Source: Telopea speciosissima
Lineage: Eukaryota; Streptophyta; Magnoliopsida; Proteales; Proteaceae
NCBI RefSeq assembly: GCF_018873765.1
Contig: NC_057919.1
Location: 64,288,984-64,352,983 of the forward strand
Direction: 5' to 3'
DNA: 64,000 nt
Part shown: positions 1 to 12,200 of the stretch, piece by piece
Layout: each line of letters starts with the position of its first letter
Position numbering within the stretch: position 1 is the first letter of the stretch
Translations under genes and position numbers: made by a program
Notes under the pieces: model-generated
The model's database searches: none
What the model was told of the DNA's origin: nothing
The model's input: the letters and a program-made list of their open reading frames with translations, nothing else

Positions 1-808
1 GTTTAGAGAATGAGATACCTTGATGTGCTTGAATACTTGAATAAACTCTGGCTTCCTCTTCTAAATCTCCAGTGTCTTGTCATCAACATAGGAACTTAGA
101 CTAGGAAGCTTTTAAGCTAAAACTATTACAACCATTAAACTAGACTTATGAAATCAAAACTAAGAACTTGAAATCAAAACTAAGAACTTAAGCCAAAAAT
201 AGGAAAAGAAAGAAAATTTCACTAAGTGAATGAAATAAAAATTACACTAAAAACTGAATTAAAATTGAACTAGAAACTAACTAAAACCTGAACTAAAAAT
301 TACTAACTCCTTACAACCCGGAGGGTAAGGGGTATTTATAAGAGGAAGAGAGGAGAAGAGAGAAGAGGTAAGGTGTAGGAGAAATATTCCCTAAGAAAGA
401 GAATATTCTCTTCTCCTCCTCTTTACTGATGCTTGAATCCTAAGAAAAAAAAAAAATAGAAAGAAGAAGAAAAGAAAATTGTTTTACACGTAGGCTTCAT
501 TTACAGAAAAGTAAACTTCCAATTCTACAACAGTCTTCGTTTTTTGTAGATATCTTATAAAGCAATAAAATCAAAGCATCTTTGATTTTTCCACTTTCCA
601 TAGGTGAGAGAATATCTTTCAAAATAAATCTATCCCAAATAGAATTCCGAAGTGCCCTTGAGAAGTTGGAGGAGAGAGAGAGTAAGGGTGATGACTAGGA
701 TTCCTTCAGAATAAATAAAATACCCATTCTGTCCTTCAGAAAACGTGGAGCATGGGGTGTTTATATAGGTCTCACCATTGTGTTCCTTGCGAAAAATCAC
801 ACAAAATA
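1..808 (-). repeat. Probable distal part of a Gypsy LTR, or flanking DNA
   Basis: No gene is visible. The stretch is AT-rich with purine-rich and T-rich runs and adjoins the LTR copy at 809-1275. The second LTR copy is truncated before this part, so there is no partner to confirm that it belongs to the LTR. The LTR may run off the window start. Confidence 0.3.
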
Positions 809-3800
809 GACCCAAATTTCATCCATTCGGAGTTGGGAGCCAAGATATCTCAAGTTGAAGTTGGAATGTCGAGCCTTCCAAATGGAATCTTTCGGGTACA
901 GTAAAGTAACTTCTGATAATTGCATTAAGGCCCCTAAAATCCGAACTTTCGCTTCACTTTGTCCCCATCCGACTGTCAATAATTATAAATAAACCCCTAC
1001 GGACCATTTTCACGCGTCGTTACGGAAGCGGCCATAACTTCTTCGTTTCAACTCGGAATTAAGTGCCGTTTGAACCATTGCGAAGCTGACTCGATGGGCT
1101 ATGCATCCATTTACACTTCTAAAAAGCTTAAAAACATCTCCTTAGCATCATCTCCTTCATTTTCACAAGAATTCACCTAAACCACGAAAAGCACAAGAAA
1201 GCAGAGTAACTCTGTCCAATGTGGTAAAATGTATAATTTATGCCCTAAAATTTCACACATAAATGTGCTCATCAGATTCCCCACACTTGAACGTTACTTG
1301 TCCTCAAGTAAAACAAAAGAAAAACTAATCTAGAATGCGAGAAAATCCTAACTCACTTTCGTAGGAATCACGATTGCACTTAGCATGTGCAACAAGCCTT
1401 GAACCCCTAAGTTACCCCTAGTGGACGAGTTGTGTCTCGTGAGTGTTTGCGAGTGAATACACCCAAAATTCAATTGTAAATGAATGATGTAAATTTTAAT
1501 CATGGTATAAGTAGGACGAGTGCACATAATCCTAAAAAGTGCTCAACTAAAGATCAAAGAGCCCAAGGTTCCCCCCACTTGAATTTTATTACCCCACATC
1601 AATTCAAGTAACAAGCATGCATCAAGTTCAAGGGATCTCCTCATATTTTTCGAACACTACTCACCTTCAAGTAAACCCCCATAGCATCGATGGAACCAAA
1701 GACTTAGGCATTGAGTAATGTTGACCATACTTCTTTTTTCGGGCATTAAGGCAAAAGTTTTTTTTTTCTCAACCACAAACTCGATTTCTACTCCACTCAT
1801 TGTTCTCTGAATGACATGGTGGAGCATACACAGACACCCAAATACTTGGTAGCTTCGCTTTTGCATATATCCATAAGACATTGAGACATTGATGCAAGAG
1901 TTTTTTTTTTGAGTTTCCTTCCAAGGAATTTCGATCAAGTCACCCCTGCTTCATGAGGCACGATTCCTGTCTAGTCCCAAGGAATTCCACTTTCTTTTCT
2001 ATTCCTTGTTTTTTTCTTTTTCTTTTTTTCATTCACTTCCACTTTCATGCCTTGCCTTGCCACAAACAAATTGGTCTCAACTACTAGCCAAAAGATCAAA
2101 GGGTCCATAAAACACATAGAGGAATCTAGCCATCAAATGAAATAACGCTCATATTTTTCAATTCAATCCCTCTCACCGGATACAAACCAATTACCGTCCT
2201 TGAAAAGAGATTTTTATTATTTCGCATGCTAGGATACCTAATTCCTCTTTCTCTCGTTTTGTAATCAAAGAGACATATGCACAAAACCAAACTATTGTCA
2301 CAATCAAAATTTACCAATTAAGCCCAACATCCCCCACACTTAATTCATGCGGTGTCCTCAATGCATGCATAACGAAAGAATAAGGACAAGGGAGGAGATG
2401 AAGGGGCTTACAGGATATAATCAACAAAGAGAATCATGAAGAGTCATGAGCTCTACAAAAGTGCTAGGAAGAACGAAATCTCAATCCATGGCAGGTAAAT
2501 GGAGAAATAGCTTGAGACCAGGAAAACACTCGACCATGAATTTTAGTAAAGCGAGAAATAATATGAAAGTTAAGAACAATGAGAAATATTCAATAGAAAA
2601 ATCTATCCTCATGGGACAGTGGAAAATGAAGGCATTAAAACTCGGGCCATAAATTCGTCCCTCCTCTCCCGTTTGCGATGTAGAACACCTATCATTCTTT
2701 GAAAAACCAATCAAAAACGGATCAGAATAAGCATAAAAGGATTATGAATAACCTCATCTAAATAATCATCAAAAATTGGAGGTTTACTCAAATCAATCCT
2801 GGCAATACAACTATCCGCTCTTTGCATAACTTGGTTTGCCAAATAAGGATCATGGAAATATGCTTGAAAGGCATTATGACTAACATTGTCCTCCTCAATA
2901 AAATCGTCAAACCTAGGAGGTTTGGACAAATCAACATGTGAGACAATGAAATCCTCAAAATGACAATTATCTAAGTTTTCCAAAGAGAGAGGGGAGATCG
3001 AATTTCCTGGCTTTCTATGTTATCATGAAAATCGATTCTAAATCAATAAATTCACTAGGCTCACTAAAATCGAAATTTCAGGCAAAAGGTGAACTTCCTC
3101 GGGTAGCTCATCAAACCTTGCTTCACTAATATCTTTAGGAGACTCAATCTCAACAAATAAATTGTCATGAAAAGCATCTTGTTGGGAGTGACTCTCATTA
3201 ACCTCAAGCGGGGTGGTGGACTTTCAATATCATTAAGCGGGGATGGGGAGGTTGGTGACTAGGTAATGTACCCGTTTCCTCCTCTTGCACCATGGTTATC
3301 GGTTGAGAGAGTTGCTTCTCCATGGTATTTTGGCTTGTTGTGAGAAGGTCTATGTATTTCTCAAGCTCATTCGGCCTCCTCACCCATGTTTTGAAACTCA
3401 AGGGGTTGATGATATGGTTTAAGGAGAGGTGGCCCATTGAGATTTAATGGAGGGTTGGGCATTGGAGGACCAAACTGACCATGATATTGAAAATTGGGTG
3501 GTCGACTTGATTATTCCATTGATCCCACAAAAATCGGGATGATCACTCCACCCCGATTGTAAGTGCCAAAAGAATTGTATTGAAATTGAGGACTCACATT
3601 CTCATCACCATAGCTACCCCCATAAAGATTAGGGCATCCTTCCATAACATGGATTGTCGGGGAAGTGACCAATCAAAATTTCCGAAAGCCCATAGTTGGG
3701 TTGGGGAGCAAAATTGTATTGGGGTGGTGCAAAATTATTCTCTATCTCACTACTTTTGGCTTCCCTAACTTTGTTTAAACATTTCCTCCAAAATCATGGT

Positions 3801-4346
3801 TGCCTTAGCATAGGTCCATCTTTCCCCCAAAGTCTTATATGGAAGTGTATCTCCCATTATTCTAAATTAACCACCTATCCCAAATTTCATCCAATTCGGA
3901 GTTGGGGAGCCTAAGATATCTCAAGTTGAAGTTGGACTGTCCATAGCCTTCCAAATGGAATCTTTCGGGTACGATAAAGTAACTTTTGATAATTGCATTA
4001 AGGCCCCTAAAATCCGAACTTCCGCTTCACTTTGTCCCCATCCATTGTCAATAATTATAAATAAACCCCTACGGACCATTTTCACGCGTCGTTCACGGAA
4101 GCGACCATAACTTCTTCGTTTCAACTCGGAATTAAGTGCCGTTTGAACCATTGCGGTGACTCGATGGGCTATGCATCCATTTACACTTCTAAAAAGCTTA
4201 AAAACATCTCCTTAGCATCATCTCCTTCATTTTCACAAGAATTCACCTAAACCCTGAAAAGCACAAGAAAGCACCGAGTAACTCGTCCAATGTGGTAAAA
4301 TGTATAATTTATGCCCTAAAATTTCACACATAAATGTGCTCATCAG
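809..4346 (-). mobile_element. Internally deleted Ty3/Gypsy-type element between two LTR copies
   Basis: Two direct copies of about 470 bp (809-1275 and 3877-4346) are nearly identical and differ mainly by small indels. Read on the minus strand both start TGATGAGCACATTTATG. At the lower copy the internal DNA just before that start is a purine tract (GTGTGGGGAAT), as expected for a polypurine tract, so the lower copy is the 3' LTR of a minus-strand element. The upper copy begins abruptly in mid-LTR at 3877 next to gag-like sequence, so a deletion joined the LTR to internal DNA. Only about 2.6 kb of internal sequence remains, and no protease, RT or integrase is visible. Confidence 0.65.
2711..3870 (-). 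pseudogene. Degenerate gag-like open frames of the deleted Gypsy element
   Basis: Short minus-strand frames survive. The one at 2711-2983 contains the motif DLSKPP followed by FDD or FDDY twice, about 55 residues apart. The one at 3204-3437 holds a glutamine-rich segment like the C-terminal part of plant Gypsy gag. A related motif (DFSKPPIFDEYQDEY) occurs on the plus strand at about 22690-22740 beside another LTR, which supports an element-family origin. No zinc knuckle is visible. Identification as gag is an inference from position and composition. Confidence 0.45.
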
Positions 4347-7300
4347 TCTGCATGCCCCTATGTTGTCCCCTCATGGCCACCCCTGCGACCCCTTGCCGAC
4401 CTGCCTTCATGCTGTCCCCTCGCGGCCATGCTCGCGCCAGCCTGCTTGTTGTGTTGTGCACGTCCATGCCTGCATGCTTTGCCGTGCTGCACATGCCTGC
4501 GAGTACCAGGCCAAGCCGCGCGCCCATGGCTGTCTGCCTCGCTTTTGCCCATGGGGCTGTTAAGGCATTTCATCAAACACCTTTGACGGTTCGTATTTAA
4601 AACCCCCTCATTTGGAAGCTTTAGAAGAGGAGGAAAATCTTGAAAAAAAAATCGTGGATTGGAGCCCCTCATCCCCACCTTTGATGCAACTTACAACACT
4701 GTCGTACCCTTCTCTCATATTTTTTTTTTGAAATTTCTCAAGTACCCTTGGTTCACAAACTTTGCCATTTGGAACAATTATTCTTGGAGTGGCTTTTGGT
4801 GGATTTCGATAGTGAGTTCCGACTATCCAGGGTGCACAGTGAGCTAAGACACTCTCACACTACATGGGTAATTTTCAAAAATTTTAAAGTTATTTTACTA
4901 TTTATTTTGAATTTTCTTAGCAAAAACATTGAAAAATTATACATGTCCACCACTGTGTTTTGTGTTCAGTGATGTTCTTGGGGTCTAAATGTTTTTATTT
5001 CAAACACTTTTACCTCTGTGATCATTTTAGCAATTTGTGAAATCTGAAGCTACAGAGCATGATTTGAGTTCTGCCTTCCTACTAAGGTTAAAGTTCATTT
5101 TTGACTTAGTATATCCATGTTTTGTTTGAACCAATTTGGCCTCAAAGCCCGTATTTGGTAATTTTCCCTTTTTACCTTTGTTTTGGCACTTAAAAAATTA
5201 TAAAAAATGCTATAAATTTCAGAAAATTCTCTCAAAATATAGAACAAAGATATCATTTCTAAATTTAATTCAAAAAAACCAAAAAATTATATAAATAAAT
5301 ATGCATTTGCTGCTTTTATGGTTTACAATCATGTTGTATGATAAAATCCACTTTTTATTAGTCATTCCATGGTTAAATCATGTTTTGACGGTTTTGATGT
5401 ATTTGTTTAATATATTTTCTATTTTTTCCATAATTAGGACTAATATGCATCATTAAATTATTATGACATGCCCATGATGAATTTCGTCTATCTAAGTGTT
5501 TTCATGTAACATATCCGCATGTGGAGACATCATTCATATTTTTGTCTATTTTTAAAATAATTTTTTGCTATTTTCTAAAATTGCATTCCATTTTTACCAT
5601 TCATGCATATTTCCGCTAGAAAATTAGAGGAAATTGTTTTTTGATATTTTTTTAATCCAAGGAAAATTACTGGATGTATGTGGTGCTTTACATGACCTAG
5701 GTACGCCACTTCCCCTCAATAAGTGATGGCAGCATGTATGATGTTTTTACATTTCTCCTTTTTAAGGGCATATTGGTAATTCGATAAATAAAATCCAAAA
5801 AATACAGTAAAATTACAAAAAATCATGAAAATTGTTTTTGATGCATTCCATCCTGTTTCAAATAATTTTGGAAAATTCACATATGCATACATGCCCATCC
5901 AAGCTCTCCATGCATAAAACTGTATTTCTCTACCCTACAGGGGTATTTTAGTAATTTTGCTAGATTTAGGGAAAATATGGGTTCTAACCCCTAAATGATG
6001 CATCTTCTGGAAATACAATATTTTTGAGCATGTGGGGGTGTTTTTAAGTCTTTTTGGGTAGAAAAAAAGACATTTCTAGCCGTACTTACCACTCAAGGGT
6101 ATTTTGGTCATTTGGCTACTGTTTTATTGTTGCACTTCATGAAATGTTTTCCATTAATCTTTAACAGCATATTAGGTCTAAATTTTGGTATTAAAACTAT
6201 TTACCATGCATTTAAGGCATCTTAGGGTTTTTCCTATTGTTTTTGGCTTCAGGAACATCTTGTTAATTACATGCAAAATTTTTTTTTTTGTTGGATTTTC
6301 ACATTTCTTGCATTCCTTATATGTTTTTTATACTATTAAAACATATTTTGTGATCTCTTTGCATCAAAACACAGTTTTATGCATCTATTTCTTAGTTTCA
6401 TCTCAAATTAGATGTTGCTATTTTCCTTATTATACCAAATCTAGATTAGGTGTTTAATCATATTTTTCATGTTGACCCCAAGGTGTTAACCATGGAGTTA
6501 GGATTTTGAATTTAGGAAAATGCATTAAAATAAATCAATTAAGATCTATAATGTATTTAATCACCTAACTTAGAGTTAGTAATTAGGTTTAAGCCATTAA
6601 TTCTGATGAGCCTAATTAGGTACATAAATCTTAACCACGATACATTAAATCTTTCAAAAATTAGTTCAATTAGGTGCATAAAATGTATAAACAACAAGTG
6701 TCTAGGAAGACCAACTGTTGGCCTGGTCAGGTGGTTGTTGGGTGCCTAACACCTTCCTAGCCCGTAACCTGACACTTACCTAGAGATCAGGAGTAGAGAA
6801 GCTATTGAGTCTTGGAGTTAATTTAACATCCCTTCTACGAAAAAAAGACACTATTTATGGGTCTTAGACCCCAAATGTAGGTGATGACTTCTTGTCATAT
6901 AAAAAATTCTCTTCTGCCCACACGAGTTTAGGTTAATTTTTCCCCCAATTCTTGGTACCTACAATCACCAAATCGCCGCCATTTCATCAAATAGAAAAAG
7001 CATCATATCGTGCTATGTTGATCATCATATATTGGTATCAAATCATTTGGGAACGACACCGATTTTACTAATATTTTATTATTTTTAATCTTTATCGGTA
7101 TCGGCCAAGACCGATACATAAAACCATTGTGCCAAAATGGATTTAAAATAAAAAATGAATTTTGAATAAAAAATAAATAAGAAAAAGAAGATGAGAAAGG
7201 GAGTTAAATAAAAAAAAAATTAAATAAAGAAATGATTCTTGATAAAAAGAGAGAGAGAGAGATTTGACATATTTGGGTACATTTGGATTCAAGTCTTGTG

Positions 7301-8347
7301 AAAGATGACCCTACACCCATCTCCCAATTAGTCAAATGCCACCTCTAAACAAACACACAAGCATGGGGAATTCATGTACTTGTCTTGGGCTCAAATGTGG
7401 TTGGTGGAGCTGATTTATTTGGTTTTGAAATTTAATATGTGACTAATTCAAACCATGACCTCTTTCCAACAGTCAAAATAACCACATTATTCATCTACAT
7501 AGAAATATTTAAAGTACATAGTATTTATTTAAGTAAATTCTAACATTGAGTTTTCAGAGGTAAAATGTCTGTATTCATTGAAAAATAAAATAGTAGAATA
7601 TGTATATCAAATATTTTTCAAAATTTATGATACTAAATGAGAAAGGGATGCCCTAATAAGTTTGTTAGGATTGGGCCATATATCTATCACGTGGCAGGTC
7701 AAACGCCCAATTTATATGACAAGAAACCTCAAGGTCCCCTTCCTACATGATTAGTTTTAGCCTAAATAGAGTTCTTTGAGTGGCAAAGTAAAGCTTTGAA
7801 AATCTAGGGACTACAATAGGATTTATGAACATACTTGGAGATGGATGAAAAATTCAAGAATGCAAAGACATATATGATTGGGTATTTAATTGAACTTGAG
7901 TATGAAATTTGACCTGTGACGAATCTGTAAGGTATACAAAATCAATAATCCGGATGAAGTTATCAAGAAGGACCATTCCAATGATTTTTTTCCAAAAAGC
8001 ATAAAAGTTTTAAGGCATTTTGATCAGCCAACATGTAAGCATATGGAGTACATGATCTTCTTGTGAATACAAGTCTCTTAATTGATCCTGCAAACTGTTC
8101 ATTCGATGTGTCATACGAAATATTGTAAAATGAACCCGGTAACCATACTTAATTGGAAAAAAATGGAACCCTCTTGCGTAATTTCAACTTATTCAACAAT
8201 TTTGGAAATAAGGTTGAAATTTTCATGTTAACTACCTTCCTAAAGTAACATGGTACATATAACATGGAAACTTGTTTATAATTAGGTGAGATCAATATAG
8301 TGCAGCCCACATAGCAAGTTGTTGGTACTCATACTTTATGAGCAAGT
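4347..8347. other. Gene-poor AT-rich intergenic region with decayed repeats
   Basis: I see no supportable gene. 4350-4565 is locally GC-rich with open frames in several phases but no recognisable domain. 5940-6120 has phrases such as 'gggtattttggtcattt' that recur in plant LTRs. 6680-6790 (a 'gggtgcctaacaccttcctagcccgtaacctgac'-type block) looks like an old LTR end. 7247-7262 is a short GA repeat. The rest is unremarkable AT-rich DNA. Confidence 0.4.
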
Positions 8348-8395
8348 ATGAGTAGGTGGGTATATATATATATATATATATACCCACCTACTCAT
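8348..8395. repeat. Perfect 48-bp palindrome with a (TA)11 core
   Basis: The arms atgagtaggtggg (8348-8360) and cccacctactcat (8383-8395) are exact reverse complements. They flank 22 bases of alternating TA, so the whole segment is self-complementary. It could extrude as a cruciform. It may be the footprint of a TA-targeting element or a fold-back replication product; it lies about 0.9 kb upstream of the YUCCA start. Confidence 0.85.
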
Positions 8396-8536
8396 GTCAA
8401 GTTTTAATAAAAAATTAATAGTTGAAAATACAAGAGAAAAGAATCCATTATTTGGTGAGCCTTAAACTTTATTTCATTGTCATTAATAATTTTTTTTAAT
8501 AGAAATGATCAATGACATTATTACTTTTTTTTTTTT

Positions 8537-8898
8537 GGATAAATTACACGTCACCCCCTGGTTTTTAAACGAAACTCAGGTCACCTCCTATTTTAGACCT
8601 CAATATGACAAATTAGTTCTTACCGTTAGTTTTATGCTATTAAGTGATGATCGATGTCAGCCAGTTAAATAAATTTAAATCCCTAAACTACCCTTGACCA
8701 ATGTTGATGATGAAGGAAGGTTAGTATTGTAAATTTAATTCTAATGTTTTAGTACAAGGGTAAAATAGTATTTTTACACTAATAACTAACTTAACAGACT
8801 AACACCATTACTGTAGAGAGGGTGATTTGAGTTTTTTCAAAAATCAGGGGATGATCTGAGTTTCGTTTAAAAACTAGGGGGTGATGTGTAATTTACCC
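8537..8898. mobile_element. Non-autonomous element with 52-bp terminal inverted repeats (MITE or foldback)
   Basis: The left end (ggataaattacacgtcaccc onward) and the reverse complement of the right end (gggtaaattacacatcaccc onward) match at about 46 of 52 positions. The 362-bp unit has no coding capacity. It sits between T-rich tracts, so a target duplication cannot be read with confidence. The superfamily is uncertain. It lies about 350 bp upstream of the YUCCA start codon, in the proximal promoter. Confidence 0.75.
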
Positions 8899-9150
8899 TT
8901 TTTTTTTTTTTTTTTTTTTTTAATGTTCGATGAGAATTAGGGAAATGCAGTCCACACATGACAACATCTTAACTAATTTACGTTGTCATAATTCATTAAT
9001 TGAATAATCCATGTTGAGTATCACACTAGTGGGTTAGATGATATGCTCCTATCCTATGCATGTTTCATGCCAACATGTAATCCTATACTAGAAAATCTGA
9101 CCTAAAAGAATATCTAAAGTGATAGAATTGACAATAACACTAGCTTTGCC

Positions 9151-9157
9151 TATAAAT
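9151..9157 (+). promoter_or_regulatory. TATA box of the YUCCA gene
   Basis: The sequence tataaat lies 97 bp before the ATG at 9248, a normal distance for a short 5' UTR. The leader downstream is purine-rich with repeated gagagtta units. Assignment rests on motif and distance only. Confidence 0.5.
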
Positions 9158-9247
9158 CTACAATGTGGGTTTTGAAGTAAGTGTAATTGAGACAAGGAGA
9201 GAGGTAAGAGAGTTAAGAGAGTTAGAGAGTTAGAGAGTGATCAAAAA

Positions 9248-12200
9248 ATGAAGGAAACAGTAGCAATAGTAGTAGGAGCTGGGCCTGCTGGTATATCAAC
9301 TTCTGCTTGTTTAAACCTCCAATCAATCCCTCACATTCTTCTTGAAAGAGAAGATTGTTATTGTCCCATATGGAAGAAGAAAGCTTATGATCGTCTCCAT
9401 CTTCACTTACCAAAGCAATATTGTGAGCTCCCTCACATGTCTTTCCCTGAATCTTACCCAAAATTTGTACCTAGAAAGCAATTTGTCCAATACTTGGATG
9501 AATATGTGAGTAACTTTAAGGTGAATCCGGCATGTAATCGAATCATCGAGTTGGCGACATACGATGAAGTTGAGAAGAAATGGTGTGTCAAGGTTAGGCA
9601 CACCAAAACTGATGAGATAGAGGATTTTAGAGCTAAATTTCTTATAGTGGCTACTGGCGAAAACAGCGAACCGTTCATTCCGGAGATGAAAGGCCTTGAG
9701 AGCTTCAAAGGGGAGATTTTGCATTCTACTCAATATAAATCTGGGAGTAAGTATAACAACAAGAATGTTTTGGTTGTTGGATGTGGTGACTCTGGGATGG
9801 AAATTGCTTGTGATCTAGCAAACTTTGGTGCCAAGACTTCTGTCGTCATTCGTAGTCCGGTAAGACAATTTATGGCTGTGTTTGGTGTGTATTTTTAGAA
9901 TAGATTTTAGATCTAGAACGCATTTTGAAACTTTACTCTTCTCTATTTTCTCACTTTAGAATACGTTCTACACCTAGAATATATTCCGTGAATGCATACC
10001 AAATCCATCCTTGGACTCTCAAGATGAGAGAGTTCCCAAACTTACTCACCATTAGGCATACTTGATTATACTTGGCTGTGAGTTCTTATGAAAAGGACCT
10101 TACACCCATCTCATAATTAATCAAAAGGAAAAATATTGTCACAATGTCACTCTGCAGAGTTATGGGTATGCACTTTATCATTCCACCTGTGGACCCCACA
10201 CACTATCTTCTTATAAATACACCTTCACTATTAAATTAATGATTAGGTTTTCCATCCCCTTTTGGTCGGAAACTACACTCTGGCACCGTAACAAACTCTC
10301 TACCTGAAATAAAAGTCGCCTCCTGACAAAAGCACATGCTAGGGGGATTTTCGTAGTCATGGTTTGGGTAGGAATCGATGGAATCAGTCAATTCGAATCA
10401 GAATCGACTAACCTTGGTTTCGATTATGTTTCATTTTTTAACCCCTCTTTTGACGTGGCAATGGATGCACTTGGCTCTCTATATATATTTTTCTTTTTAA
10501 TTCTTCTATTTTAAAAAAAAAAATCAATTAAACTTGCTTCTTAATTTTTATTGTAACAATTGCAAATCTTTTGAATAAAAAAAACTTTAATAAATTATAA
10601 GGGAGAAAGTTCTCTCTCTCCTCTCCATATGAAAAGATACCTCTAATTCTCTTGTTTTTAGGATGAGAGAGATAGACACATGGGAGTGATGACGTAGGCC
10701 ACACTCCAAAACTACTTCCCAAATCATAAATATGTGAAAATCTTTATTATATTTTGGGAAAAAGAATTATGTTCGGGAGTGTGGCCTACGCCAGCACTAC
10801 CATGAGTCTATCTTTCTCCTCCCTATATGAAAAGGCAGTTCTGCCCCCTTGTTTCAAGGAGGAGAGAGATAGACACATCGGAGTACTGGCGTAGGCCACA
10901 CGAATTTTTATCCTCTGTTGTTCCGCTTGTTTGCTGCTCGAACAGCACAGTGTTGTCCCCTTACATAGGGTGTGAAATGACGACTTAACCTCCCTCGGCC
11001 AATGTGTTCAGGCAAGGAGGTTAAGTCGTCATTTCACCCCTATGTGAGGGGACAATAGGTGTTGTTTGGGCAACGAACAGCAGAGGATAACGATCCAGGC
11101 CACACTCCTTGATAGAAAACTGCTTCCTTTATGTTTTTTATTCTATTTTCTAGGGTTTTGGGCATTTCAGCTGTAAAAGAGGGTTAATTAAAGACTGACT
11201 GGTTTTGCTTTTCTTGATTCGGATTCGGATTTGGATTAAATCCGGGTGGTGCAGCTTCACGTTCTGACCCGATGGATGGTACAATTCACGTTGTTTCTGT
11301 GGAAGTATCTTCCCCTTCACTGGGTGGATTCATTGATCGTCGTGCTCAGCATGTTGTGGTTCGGTGATATGAGCAAGTACGGCATAACAAGGCCCAATGA
11401 AGGTCCTTACTATATGAAGGACAAATATGGAAAGTACCCAAACATCGATGCTGGTGCCATTAAGAAGATTAAGGCTGGCGAGATTCAGGTACACTTCTAC
11501 CCAGCTTATCCTTATACCGATTTCCAAACAGTATTGATTCAAAAGAAATTGGCCAATTCAAAACCAAGATTTATTCAATCTTTGATGGACCAGGTTTTAC
11601 CAGGTATAACTAGCATCAATGGTGACGAGGTGTCCTTCACAAATGGAAAGTCTTATCATTTTGATGTGATTCTGTTTGCCACTGGCTTTCGTAGAACAAC
11701 TAAGAAGTGGCTCAAGGTAACAATTCCGTATCCATATCATTCCCTAATTCACTTAATAAACCGGCCCGATTACGGTTTGGTGTTCTTCCAACCCAATTGG
11801 TCAAACCAAACCTGACCTTTGTATATGAGCCAAGAACATATCAATTAGTTCAACTCAGGCCAGGCTAGGTTGGGCCATTGATGAGTTTTGAATGAAGCTG
11901 AGCCTGATCCTCGAATTAATATAGCTCAGATTTGAAATGGACCGTCCGAGTTGAACCATTGTATGGGCATAGGTCTATATGGTTTTATGCAAAAGCATTC
12001 AATATTGAGGATATTAATTCAATTAGTAAACTTTTTTTTTTTTTTGCACTATCCTATTCAAGGGCCCATAGGCCAACTACAAGCTAACGGGAAGGCTAAG
12101 ACAAGCCCACAATCTACAACTAGGGGGGAGGGGGGAGGGGGGAGGGGTAGGAAGGTGCCTTTTTTTTTGGCACAATATGCAGTCCAGGAGAATCGATCCC

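Noticed and set aside
4565-4600. A minus-strand KVFDEMP-like hexamer suggesting a pentatricopeptide repeat
   Set aside because: A single short match in a non-open frame, with no neighbouring repeat units.
4300-4678. Overlapping open frames in a GC-rich block on both strands
   Set aside because: They overlap in four phases, have low-complexity Ala/Cys/His/Pro composition and match no domain. Open frames are expected from base composition.
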